Assembly (NCBI GenBank): GCA_017503135.1
Contig: JAFVTQ010000001.1
Span: forward strand, 1 to 64,000
DNA: 64,000 nt
Source: Clostridia bacterium
GTDB lineage: Bacteria; Bacillota; Clostridia; Oscillospirales; Acutalibacteraceae
Direction of reading: 5' to 3'
Every line of letters begins with the position of its first letter. The stretch's first letter is position 1. Positions 42,575-50,524 of this stretch are shown here, one piece after another. The notes beneath the pieces are model-generated. The model had not been told where the DNA came from, did not search any database, and saw only the letters and a list, made by a program, of their open reading frames with translations. The position numbers and the translations under genes are program-made.

Positions 42575-43789
42575 TTAATTTATTTTATAACGCCTACCAC
42601 TGATTTGAGTGATAAGCCCATAAATTTCAAGTTCGGTTAGAGCCGAGAGTGTTGCATCTGTTGAGAATTTGCAAATATTTGTAATCTCATCAACATGTAT
42701 TGGCTCACTCTGTATGAGTTCATATACCTTTAAAGCGTTTGGTGTGAGATAAGATGGTGGAGCTTTTTTAACAGTCACCTTTTCTTCTTTCACTATTTTC
42801 TCTTTTGGCTCTTCTTTTTTGACTTCTTCTTTGACTTCATTTGCCAAGAGATATTCTTGCGCTCTTCTCATAATTTCATCATCGGGAAGTCTTGTTTCAT
42901 TATTCAGTTTATCAAAGAAACGATAGCAATATTCTTCTAACACATCATTAAGTGAGAAAACAGGTGTTGCACCGTTTCTGATAAGATTGTTTGTGCCCAA
43001 AAATGACGAGCTGACTAAATCACCAGGGACAGCGAACACATCTCTGCCTTGCTCAGCGGCAAGTCGTGCAGTAATAAGTGAACCACTTTTCTCACCGGCT
43101 TCAACAACGACTGTGCCCAAAGTCAAGCCCGATATAATTCGATTCCTTAATGGAAATGTTGTTCTGCTTGCAGGTGTCATTGGTGGAAATTCTGTAATCA
43201 CTGCACCGTTTTTTACGATTTTATCTCTTAATGGTTGATTTTCCATAAGATATTTTGTGCCCAAACCACAACCGAGCACACAAATCGTTTTGCCGTTTTC
43301 GTCAAGTGCACCCTGATGAGCTGCACTGTCGATTCCCAACGCGCCACCTGAAACAATGGTAAAACCAAGACTTGCCATTGCAGATGACAATGCTCTTGCC
43401 ACGGCTCTGCCATAGTCAGATGCCATTCTTGCGCCCACAACCGAAACGGACATTTCATTTGTCAAGACAGTTTCGTCACCTTGAACATATAGCACCAAGG
43501 GTAAATCCTGCAAATGCAACAAATTCGGTGGATAATATTCACTTGATGGGGTAATGATTTTCCAACCATTTTCTTTTGAAACTCTTAAAATCTCCTCCGC
43601 TTTTTCGATGGGGAAGCTTTTAAGTTTTTCAACTCTTTTTTTATTAAGCACATTGAGTGAAAAAATCTCGTTGAATGTTGAGCCATAAATTTCATAAGGA
43701 TTCCACTCATAATATGTGACCAAATCAAGACACGAAGCACCTGCCGAGAGCCCTAATGACAGCCACACCCAATATAAGTCGTAGTTCAT
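42575..43789 (-). CDS. dprA: DNA-processing protein DprA
   Basis: The 404-residue protein loads RecA on incoming single-stranded DNA during natural transformation. The Rossmann-like core has SVVGARMASDYG, IVSGGALGIDSAAH and FPLRNRIISGL. A Lys/Glu-rich linker (about residues 305-340) joins it to a C-terminal winged-helix domain. The ATG at 43789 forms an ATGA overlap with the upstream methyltransferase stop; a GTG at 43804 is in frame but further inside. Presence of dprA does not by itself show competence. Confidence 0.93.
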   Translation of the reverse strand: MNYDLYWVWLSLGLSAGASCLDLVTYYEWNPYEIYGSTFNEIFSLNVLNKKRVEKLKSFPIEKAEEILRVSKENGWKIITPSSEYYPPNLLHLQDLPLVLYVQGDETVLTNEMSVSVVGARMASDYGRAVARALSSAMASLGFTIVSGGALGIDSAAHQGALDENGKTICVLGCGLGTKYLMENQPLRDKIVKNGAVITEFPPMTPASRTTFPLRNRIISGLTLGTVVVEAGEKSGSLITARLAAEQGRDVFAVPGDLVSSSFLGTNNLIRNGATPVFSLNDVLEEYCYRFFDKLNNETRLPDDEIMRRAQEYLLANEVKEEVKKEEPKEKIVKEEKVTVKKAPPSYLTPNALKVYELIQSEPIHVDEITNICKFSTDATLSALTELEIYGLITQISGRRYKIN

Positions 43790-44580
43790 TTTACCAATTC
43801 CCACATAGTTATTGATGCAGCCGCTGCGGCGTTGAGCGATTCTGCTCTGCCTGACATTTTTATTGTGATTTTTTCGTCACACAAGTCGATAAATTCTTGT
43901 GACACACCGTTACCCTCGTTGCCGATTATGCAAAATGCACCCTTTGAAAAATCAACTTTTGTTATATCTTTTGCATCTCTGTCAGGGACAGTTGCAAAAG
44001 AGTTTATTCCCATTTTTTTGCATTTTTCTATTTCTTTTTCAAGGCTCTGACATACTCTAACCGGCAATCTGTATAATGCACCCATTGATGCTCTTAAAGC
44101 CTTTGGATTATAAATATCACAACCACCGCAAATTACCAAGCCGTCAATACCAAATGCCTCGGCTGTGCGAGAAATCGCACCCAAGTTGTCTGGATTTTGA
44201 ACAGTATCAAGAGCAATATATTTTTTGCCCTTTTCGTATTCAAACGTGTTGTACTTCATTGCCACAGTACAAACTACGCCCTGTGGATTTACTGTGTCGC
44301 TCATTGATTTAAGAACATCATCGCTGACAGTATAAAAATCTACACAATTAGCTTTAAGAAATTCAATATCATCAGCATATTTTCTTTGACAATCTTCTGT
44401 TGCAAAAACACTTATAATTCTGCAATCACTTTTTAAAGCATCACAGCACAAACGCACCCCTTCAAGCACGAAAATTTTATCTTTTCGTCGTTCCTTTGAA
44501 GAAGTGAGATATTCTTTGATTTCTTTAATTCCAGGATTGTTTTTTGACGTAATAACGTAGTTTGAAATATATTCAGCCAT
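43786..44580 (-). CDS. SpoU/TrmH-family RNA 2'-O-methyltransferase
   Basis: The 264-residue protein has an N-terminal substrate-binding domain and a SPOUT knot domain with all three motifs: VQNPDNLGAISRTAEAFG, IIGNEGNGVSQEF and ESLNAAAAASITMWEL. It probably ribose-methylates rRNA or tRNA; the exact target is unknown. The ATG at 44580 has no clear ribosome binding site, and the rplT terminator lies directly upstream, so expression may depend on read-through. Confidence 0.9.
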   Translation of the reverse strand: MAEYISNYVITSKNNPGIKEIKEYLTSSKERRKDKIFVLEGVRLCCDALKSDCRIISVFATEDCQRKYADDIEFLKANCVDFYTVSDDVLKSMSDTVNPQGVVCTVAMKYNTFEYEKGKKYIALDTVQNPDNLGAISRTAEAFGIDGLVICGGCDIYNPKALRASMGALYRLPVRVCQSLEKEIEKCKKMGINSFATVPDRDAKDITKVDFSKGAFCIIGNEGNGVSQEFIDLCDEKITIKMSGRAESLNAAAAASITMWELVK

Positions 44581-44591
44581 AATTAAAAAAC

Positions 44592-44629
44592 GCAAAAACC
44601 ACGCGCGAGGGAAATCCTCATGCGTGGTT
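44592..44629 (-). terminator. Terminator after rplT
   Basis: On the minus strand, AACCACGC pairs with GCGTGGTT and an inner GAGG with CCTC, followed by TTTGCGTTTTTT. It ends the infC-rpmI-rplT operon. Confidence 0.8.
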
Positions 44630-44636
44630 AACTTTC

Positions 44637-44993
44637 TTATTTAAGTGCTTCTTTAGCTTTTTCTGTGAGAGCTGTGAAAGCTGCTGGGTCAGCGATTGCA
44701 ATCTCTGAGAGCATCTTTCTGTTAAGGTCAATACCAGCTTTTTTAAGACCGTTGATGAATGTTGAATAGTTCATACCATTCATTTTGCAAGCAGCTGAAA
44801 TTCTTGTAATCCAGAGCTTTCTGAAATCACGTTTCTTCTGCTTTCTGCCGATATATGCATAGTTGCCACTCTTCATAACAGCCTGTTTAGCTGTTCTGAA
44901 AAGTTTGCTCTTTGAGCCATAGTAACCCTTAGCGAGTTTTAATACTTTATTTCTTCTTTTGCGAGTCATCATCGCACCTTTAACACGTGCCAT
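44637..44993 (-). CDS. rplT: 50S ribosomal protein L20
   Basis: The 118-residue protein ([20 protein letters not shown] start) is full length. L20 is an early 23S rRNA-binding protein and represses its own operon in Bacillus through the infC leader. ATG follows GGAGGT. Confidence 0.98.
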   Translation of the reverse strand: MARVKGAMMTRKRRNKVLKLAKGYYGSKSKLFRTAKQAVMKSGNYAYIGRKQKKRDFRKLWITRISAACKMNGMNYSTFINGLKKAGIDLNRKMLSEIAIADPAAFTALTEKAKEALK

Positions 44994-45037
44994 TTCTCTT
45001 TACCTCCGATAGTGTACTTTCGATTTTGATGTTATCT

Positions 45038-45235
45038 TTATTTGTAAGGAATAAGACGCTTAATCTGTGCTGTATTTGTCTTATCAGCAACAGCTGTCTG
45101 ACGAAGTCCTCTTTTTCTCTTTGTGCTCTTCTTTGTTAAGATGTGAGACTTGTTAGCGTGTGCTCTGATTGGCTTGCCGTTCTTTGAAAGCTTAAATCTT
45201 TTTTTAGCTCCGCTATGTGTTTTAATCTTTGGCAT
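45038..45235 (-). CDS. rpmI: 50S ribosomal protein L35
   Basis: The 65-residue basic protein ([20 protein letters not shown]) is typical L35. ATG follows AGGAGG. It is the middle gene of infC-rpmI-rplT. Confidence 0.98.
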   Translation of the reverse strand: MPKIKTHSGAKKRFKLSKNGKPIRAHANKSHILTKKSTKRKRGLRQTAVADKTNTAQIKRLIPYK

Positions 45236-45270
45236 AATAATATCCTCCTGATTTAATATAATTTACTTTT

Positions 45271-45789
45271 TTACTTTGCACCTTTTGGTGACAAGAACAT
45301 AAGCATCTGACGACCTTCAAGTTTTGCAGGTTTGTCAACATTGCCAAGTTCTGATACGGCTTCAGCAAAGCGTTCCATAATACCGTTACCCAAATGTGCG
45401 TGAGCCATTTCACGACCTCTGAAACGGATTGAAACCTTAACCTTATTGCCTGATTTCAAAAATTTAAGTGCATGATTTACCTTTGTATCAAAGTCATGAG
45501 TATCAATGTTCACAGAAAGACGGATTTCTTTAGTTTCAATGACTTTCTGATTTTTCTTTGCTTCTTTTTCTTTCTTTGCCTTGTCAAAACGATATTTGCC
45601 ATAGTCCATAATCTTACAAACTGGTGGCTGCGCATTAGGCGCGATTTTTACAAGGTCAAGACTGCGCTTTTCAGCTTCTTTCAAAGCATCTTTACTGGAC
45701 ATAATTCCAAGTTGTTCACCGTCGTCGGTAATAACTCTGATTTCTTTGTCGCGAATCTCTTCATTGATTTGCAATTCTTTGGTACTGAT
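45271..45789 (-). CDS. infC: Translation initiation factor IF-3, probable AUC start codon
   Basis: IF-3 checks start-codon pairing on the 30S subunit. The sequence from STKELQINEEIRDKEIRVI onward aligns with the IF-3 N domain, followed by the linker (FDKAKKEKEAKKNQK) and C domain. No ATG, GTG or TTG lies at the expected position. ATC at 45789-45787 sits seven bases after GAAGGGGTG and gives a 172-residue protein of normal length. Rare start codons (AUU in E. coli and Bacillus) are a known means of IF-3 autoregulation. The nearest upstream start in frame lies within the leader hairpin region and is unlikely. Confidence 0.93.
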   Translation of the reverse strand: MSTKELQINEEIRDKEIRVITDDGEQLGIMSSKDALKEAEKRSLDLVKIAPNAQPPVCKIMDYGKYRFDKAKKEKEAKKNQKVIETKEIRLSVNIDTHDFDTKVNHALKFLKSGNKVKVSIRFRGREMAHAHLGNGIMERFAEAVSELGNVDKPAKLEGRQMLMFLSPKGAK

Positions 45790-45794
45790 AAATA

Positions 45795-45936
45795 AACACC
45801 CCTTCGAGAAAATTATAAATGCGGACAGAAATTCTGCCCGCACCATTACAAATCAAACTTTTAGTAAAGTATTGACCGGTCAACTCGTAGCCGACGGGTG
45901 AGAACAAAAATCTGTTCTGCTTTATTTTGCTCTGTT
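45795..45936 (-). promoter_or_regulatory. Structured infC leader (L20-type leader with attenuator hairpin)
   Basis: About 140 bases separate the promoter from infC. The last part is a terminator-like hairpin (45821-45841, GCGGGCAGAA with UUCUGUCCGC, one G-U) followed by AUUUAUAAUUUU. Upstream are AGAACA-N6-TGTTCT and ACTTTACTAAAAGT hairpins that could form alternative structures. In Bacillus the corresponding leader is attenuated by L20 binding; the same is inferred here. Confidence 0.6.
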
Positions 45937-45964
45937 ATTATAACACAATTTTCTGTGTTGTCAA
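45937..45964 (-). promoter_or_regulatory. Promoter of infC-rpmI-rplT
   Basis: On the minus strand, consensus TTGACA (45959-45964) and TATAAT (45937-45942) with a 16-bp spacer. Confidence 0.8.
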
Positions 45965-45977
45965 CTGTTTTTTCTAA

Positions 45978-46505
45978 TTATTTAACTTTTGTGAGAATAA
46001 GTCCGTCTGTCTGAAGATACAAAGTATTACCATCTTCAATTCTGTAATCTGTTTTATATTCTCGTGAAGTGCCATCTTCAATAAATAAGAAAGTACCTTT
46101 ATTGATTTGCCAAGTGCCTGCACCTGGGTCTTCATTGTAATCATCAACAATATTTTCTAAATCTTCTTCAAGCCACTGTGCTTTGCAATCTTCAATTGAT
46201 TTGTAACCTGAATTGATTACATCTTCTTCAGTTATTTCTTGTGTTTTGAAATACTCATCATAAGCTTTTAATAATGAAGCTTTTGTTTCTTCTCTGTCCA
46301 TATACCAACGGTATCTGCCTTCAGTAACTTCAAAATATTCTGTGAGTTCAACGTCTAAATCTTCGGCATATTCTGTTGTATAAGCATAAGCCCAAGTGCC
46401 CATCAATTCTTTTTCTGCTTTACCGTCAGTGATAGCAAAAACCGCTACCACAATCACAACACCAACAACAAAGCCGATAATTCTTTTAATATCAAATTTT
46501 TTCAT
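45978..46505 (-). CDS. Membrane-anchored exported protein of unknown function
   Basis: The 175-residue protein has a basic start and one hydrophobic helix (residues 10-27), then an acidic extracytoplasmic domain. GTWAYAYTTEYAEDL at the beginning, and GTWQINKGTFLFIEDG with TLYLQTDGLILTKV at the end, look like strands of a lipocalin-like or stability-type beta-barrel. No catalytic motif is visible. ATG follows AAAGGGGTA. I do not recognise the family. Confidence 0.75.
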   Translation of the reverse strand: MKKFDIKRIIGFVVGVVIVVAVFAITDGKAEKELMGTWAYAYTTEYAEDLDVELTEYFEVTEGRYRWYMDREETKASLLKAYDEYFKTQEITEEDVINSGYKSIEDCKAQWLEEDLENIVDDYNEDPGAGTWQINKGTFLFIEDGTSREYKTDYRIEDGNTLYLQTDGLILTKVK

Positions 46506-46598
46506 TTTCCATACCCCTTTTCCCTTTTCGTAAAGCTTTAGCCTTATATTGCTAATATATCACGAGCCCAAATAAAAGTCAATGAAAAACTATATTAA

Positions 46599-46871
46599 TT
46601 ACTCCCCCGATACCAATGCTTCTGCTGATATTTTTGTACCTAAACAAAAGCCGTCACAAAAAGACTGTTCGCTGATTAAAAGCACATAGTCGTTTACACA
46701 GTCCATATATTTTTCAAAAATTTCTTTTTGCTCGTCATTAAGTTTTGATTTTAATTTACTATAATTATCTGACATCAATTTTTCCATTTTAGCGATTTCT
46801 GTATTATTCATACCCAATCGCGTTACAGGGTCAAGATTTCCACTCCAAAGTTCAGAAATAGTTTTTGTCAT
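46599..46871 (-). CDS. Small helical protein, DUF6809-like
   Basis: The 90-residue protein has no signal peptide and is predicted helical: ISELWSGNLDPVTRLGMNN, LMSDNYSKLKSKLNDEQKEIFEKYMDCVNDY, then FCDGFCLGTKISAEAL. This pattern (a short -GNL-P- start, an amphipathic helix with KLxxxLxxEQKxxFEKY, and an F..GFxLG ending) matches DUF6809-type proteins common in Clostridia, with no known role. ATG follows TTGGAGATG. The family assignment is from memory of the pattern. Confidence 0.75.
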   Translation of the reverse strand: MTKTISELWSGNLDPVTRLGMNNTEIAKMEKLMSDNYSKLKSKLNDEQKEIFEKYMDCVNDYVLLISEQSFCDGFCLGTKISAEALVSGE

Positions 46872-46951
46872 AATATCATCTCCAAGAAGATATTATCACA
46901 AATTCTGTAAAGCTATTTAATATAGTTCCATATTGAACTAAAAAAGGGCAA

Positions 46952-47030
46952 TGTAGGGGTCATTCACGAATGACCCGTTCCAAAGTTTATGCAGAAACCT
47001 TTTCGGGCGATTCGTGAATCGCCCCTACAA
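46952..47030. repeat. Composite palindromic repeat bounded by TGTAGGGG / CCCCTACA
   Basis: Two palindromes, GGGTCATTC..GAATGACCC (46957-46976) and GGGCGATTCGTGAATCGCCC (47005-47024), sit inside inverted ends TGTAGGGG and CCCCTACAA. The rest of the 46872-47149 gap has no gene; it also holds a third ATGCAGAATG-type repeat and a terminator. Confidence 0.65.
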
Positions 47031-47064
47031 AATAACTGTAGTAGTCACATCTATAATTGCAACG

Positions 47065-47094
47065 CAATTCTGACACTCTGCATTCTGCGTTCTG
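47065..47094. repeat. Dispersed ATGCAGAATG-type repeat, copy 3 (inverted)
   Basis: On the minus strand, CAGAACGCAGAATGCAGAG followed by TGTCAGAATTG, just beyond the terminator of the LCAT-like gene. Confidence 0.5.
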
Positions 47095-47122
47095 TTACAC
47101 AAATTCAAATTTTACTCATTAA

Positions 47123-47148
47123 AAAAGACGGTCTTTTGACCGTCTTTT
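47123..47148 (-). terminator. Terminator of the LCAT-like hydrolase gene
   Basis: Stem AAAAGACGGTC / GACCGTCTTTT with loop TTTT, directly after the stop. Confidence 0.9.
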
Positions 47149-47149
47149 C

Positions 47150-49171
47150 TTATTCTTCATCCTTACGTTTTGTACTTACACCTATCGCAACTGCAAGTGC
47201 ACCAAAAATCACGCCTACAGAAGCAATCGGGATAACCCTTCTGCTTGTGTCCGGATTTTCTTCTGACTGAACATTTTCAGTCTTTGTGCCCGTTGTTTCT
47301 TCTGTTTGGTTTTCTGTTGTTGTTTCAGTTGTTGTATCGTCAGGTGTTGTTGTGCTCTCGGTTGTTATTTCGTCAGGCACAACGGCTGCCACCTGTGAAA
47401 GATAACTGAACTTTGCCATTTGGTCATCTGTCATTGGCGTAAATTTAATAGTTGATATTGTAGAAGTCATCTGAATATTCATAAGTGTATATGTTATGTC
47501 TATTGCAAATGGTTTTTCTGCACTATCAAAATCGTTATTTATAGCTCCGATTTCAACAACCTTGCCCATTGGAACTCTCATTCCTGGTGTGTAATCAAAA
47601 GTGATATCCGCACCAACTGCTTTTATATCCCATATAGCTATCTCTGCTTCAACAGACATATTCTTGAGAATCAATGCAGTATCATTAGTCGAATGATAAC
47701 CCGAACTGGTGTTATCAAATCTTGCATAAATAATTTCAGAGTTGTTCTGTGATATATTGAACTGTGGGTATTCTTTGCTTGAATAAACAGTATCAATATC
47801 GCCCCACAAGAAATCGTGAACAAGATTCTTTGAGTATTCGTCGTGCATAATCATGCCGTGACCTTGGTTTTTAATATACCAAGTGCTGTCTGGTAAAAAT
47901 CCTGTTGACGCATCAATATCGAAATCAGGTGAAATATGATAATGATTTGGATTGTTGCAAACTGTATTTTTCTGAACATAATCGCTTGCGAAAGTTTCGT
48001 CCGCAAGTGCACAATCCGAGCCAGATGAAAGATATGTATCAATAAGAATATCTGAGTTATATTTACCATTGACTGAATCGTAACCGCTACCACAGACATA
48101 GCCTATTTTCATACCGCTTGTCTCAAGGTCTGCAAGCTTGTTTGCAAGGTTTAATCCATCATTATTAACATCATTATGGAATTTAACTGTATCATTATAA
48201 AGTTTGCCGTTATCTGTTTCATTAAGTCCAACATATTGAAGTGCATCTTCAAAATAATTATGTGGAACGAAATCCCAAAGAGATGGAATAAGCACAATGC
48301 CCTCAAGCAAATCAGTATTTACAAGTGCACTGTTTACAAGCTCAACAAGAAATTCATCGAGCAAGAGAAGTTGCAAAAGCCATTCCCAGTCTTTTTCATA
48401 TTCAAATCCGTGTTCAACAAAAGCAATAACATCTTCTAAGTTAGCATCCACATATTCACCTGTAAAAAATGAACCTACTGCGGATGTGCCCAAAGTTGCA
48501 GGGTTACCAAATATTGCGTGTCTTACATCACTCTTATGACCATAATAGTAAAGATAGCTTGTTCCGTATTGACCACCATGACTTAATCCGTAAAGGTCAA
48601 CCTGGTCTGCACCTGTAATTGCTTTTACTTCTTGAATATACGCATCAAGGTCAGCAGCAGAATCAACCTGACTCTGTCGCCAATCCTGTGTAAAGCCGAA
48701 AACGTTTTCAGCACCGACTTCTTCAATAGCCATTTCTGCAACTACTGCCTCTGGAATATACTGCTCCATCCCGTTTTCTATAAGAGTTGAAGCACGGGTT
48801 GCTGCTGCACCACTTGGATATGGCACAAGATTATTTTTTGATGTGCCGTCAGGATACATTTCAAGTGGCTCAAAATATTCTTGCAACACATCAACAATTG
48901 CATCACCAAGGTCTTTTTGATTAAGAGTGACATCTGCTAATAATTCAGTAATATCTGCACCAAGATTATCAAAATTCAAAGGCCACGCAAGTTTAACCTC
49001 TCCGTTTTCAAAAATGGGTTCTCCATTTTCATCTGCATAGGCAAGGTTAGGACCTGAATACCCCTGCAAAATTACCACAGGTACTTTTTCTTCAGCTTTT
49101 GCAGAAACCCCTATTGATATTATAGAAAAAATCATAAGAACTGCAAGAATAACTGATAACATCTTTTTCAT
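47150..49171 (-). CDS. Exported LCAT-like alpha/beta hydrolase with C-terminal anchor
   Basis: The 673-residue protein has a signal peptide (residues 1-25), then an alpha/beta-hydrolase domain starting PVVILQGYSGP with the nucleophile elbow GLSHGG (Ser197), a fold resembling lecithin:cholesterol acyltransferase/lipases. A likely catalytic His lies in NQGHGMIMHDE near residue 430. A beta-rich domain follows, then a Thr/Glu-rich linker, NPDTS (639-643), a hydrophobic helix and KRKDEE. The ending looks like a sortase-type sorting signal or a simple membrane anchor. It probably acts on lipids or esters at the cell surface. ATG follows AAAGGGGA. Confidence 0.85.
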   Translation of the reverse strand: MKKMLSVILAVLMIFSIISIGVSAKAEEKVPVVILQGYSGPNLAYADENGEPIFENGEVKLAWPLNFDNLGADITELLADVTLNQKDLGDAIVDVLQEYFEPLEMYPDGTSKNNLVPYPSGAAATRASTLIENGMEQYIPEAVVAEMAIEEVGAENVFGFTQDWRQSQVDSAADLDAYIQEVKAITGADQVDLYGLSHGGQYGTSYLYYYGHKSDVRHAIFGNPATLGTSAVGSFFTGEYVDANLEDVIAFVEHGFEYEKDWEWLLQLLLLDEFLVELVNSALVNTDLLEGIVLIPSLWDFVPHNYFEDALQYVGLNETDNGKLYNDTVKFHNDVNNDGLNLANKLADLETSGMKIGYVCGSGYDSVNGKYNSDILIDTYLSSGSDCALADETFASDYVQKNTVCNNPNHYHISPDFDIDASTGFLPDSTWYIKNQGHGMIMHDEYSKNLVHDFLWGDIDTVYSSKEYPQFNISQNNSEIIYARFDNTSSGYHSTNDTALILKNMSVEAEIAIWDIKAVGADITFDYTPGMRVPMGKVVEIGAINNDFDSAEKPFAIDITYTLMNIQMTSTISTIKFTPMTDDQMAKFSYLSQVAAVVPDEITTESTTTPDDTTTETTTENQTEETTGTKTENVQSEENPDTSRRVIPIASVGVIFGALAVAIGVSTKRKDEE

Positions 49172-49240
49172 AACAATTCCCCTTTAAACAAATTTTCATA
49201 TCCTTATTCTACACCCATACAACTATAAAATCAATAAAAT

Positions 49241-49265
49241 AGCGACACCCAAAACGAGTGTCGCT
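49241..49265 (-). terminator. Terminator of the lipoprotein gene at 49303
   Basis: Stem AGCGACAC / GTGTCGCT, followed on the minus strand by ATTTTATT. Confidence 0.7.
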
Positions 49266-49302
49266 GTAGAATTTTTCGTCTTACTTTTGTGAACATTCAC
49301 AA

Positions 49303-50499
49303 TTATTCAGCTGTTGTTTCCCAACCAAAGTTGTATGTAAGTGATGATGTGCAAGGGAATTCAACGATTACTGTGCCGTATTCTGCAAGAGCGCCCTTGA
49401 ATGTAACATTTGCTGTAATAATCATATTCTTTTCAAATGTTGCATAAGTCATCTGGTCGTTAACTGCATTGAAAGCTGCTGAAATCTTACAAGGTGTAAA
49501 TGCAATATCAAATGAATTAACTATGAGATAGTTTGATGCTTTCTCGAACTCTTTGAAAATTCCGTCTTTTTCACGGATTGTGAACGCTTTTTCAACGCTT
49601 GCTAATTCTGGTTTAACTGCAATATTGATTGTTCTGTAAAGCTCTGATGGAACGAAGATGTATTCGCCTTCCAACTCGCCCTCTGTATATTTTGCGTTAT
49701 TTCCTTTATCGTCAAGGTCATAAACAAAAGTTGGAACAACAGATGTATAAACGGGTTGAGTAACAATACCTGTTTCTTTATCTATATCTGTGTAAAGGTC
49801 GTCGAGTGTAAGTGTGCTTGCATTTTTCTGCCCAATAGGATAGATGATATTTGTTAAATCTTCTTTGAAATCAGTTGCAACAAGCTTATCTTTATCGCCT
49901 TCTTTTACCTGATATTTCTCTTCGTTAGAAATATTCATAAGGTATTTGCCGATATCTTTAAGTCCCATATCTGAATAAAGACGGAATGCAGCTTTAAATT
50001 TATCCTGACCGTCTAACTCATTGCCTTCTAAATCTTTGAAAACAACGCCGTCACCGTGGTTAATCCAGAAATCTTCATAGTAAGAAACTCTTGCAACACC
50101 AGTTGTTTTGATTTCATTGAGCTTTTCATTGAAATAATCAAGAACATCTTGCTGGTTAGCAACAAATGCATTCTTTTCTTCATCAGAAATAAGGTTTAAA
50201 AGTTCAGGAAAATATTCCTGACCACCATACTTTGAAACAAGCTCATAATATGAAATCTCGATTTCTCTGCTATCAAGCTTTTTGTTTGTGTTTTCAAATA
50301 AAGTTGCTAACTTGTCACCAGGAAGAATATCTTTAAGTTCACCATAAGTAAATGTGAAATAAACATCTTTAAGGTCTGTTTTAACTGACACAGCCTCTGG
50401 TCTTTTAACTTCTGTTCCTTCGCCACAGCCTGCAAAAGATGCAACCATAATAACAAGCACCATTACAAGACTAATAGCTCTCATAAAATTCTTTTTCAT
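49303..50499 (-). CDS. Putative lipoprotein of unknown function
   Basis: The 398-residue protein has a lipoprotein signal peptide ending VASFAGC (Cys near residue 25). The mature part has no motif I recognise; it contains a repeated beta-rich style (DVYFTFTYGELKDILPGDKL, later NIIYPIGQKN) and ends with KGALAEYGTVIVEFPC. ATG 50499 follows GAAAGGGGA; a longer frame upstream overlaps the peptidase gene and lacks such a site. It lies 25 bp after the M28 peptidase gene and is probably co-transcribed. Confidence 0.82.
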   Translation of the reverse strand: MKKNFMRAISLVMVLVIMVASFAGCGEGTEVKRPEAVSVKTDLKDVYFTFTYGELKDILPGDKLATLFENTNKKLDSREIEISYYELVSKYGGQEYFPELLNLISDEEKNAFVANQQDVLDYFNEKLNEIKTTGVARVSYYEDFWINHGDGVVFKDLEGNELDGQDKFKAAFRLYSDMGLKDIGKYLMNISNEEKYQVKEGDKDKLVATDFKEDLTNIIYPIGQKNASTLTLDDLYTDIDKETGIVTQPVYTSVVPTFVYDLDDKGNNAKYTEGELEGEYIFVPSELYRTINIAVKPELASVEKAFTIREKDGIFKEFEKASNYLIVNSFDIAFTPCKISAAFNAVNDQMTYATFEKNMIITANVTFKGALAEYGTVIVEFPCTSSLTYNFGWETTAE

Positions 50500-50524
50500 T
50501 ATATCTTTTCCCCTTTCGGTGAAA

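Noticed and set aside
45790-45846. GTG-type start of infC at 45846
   Set aside because: It would start within or next to the leader hairpin and add 19 residues with no IF-3 character; ATC at 45789 fits spacing and length.
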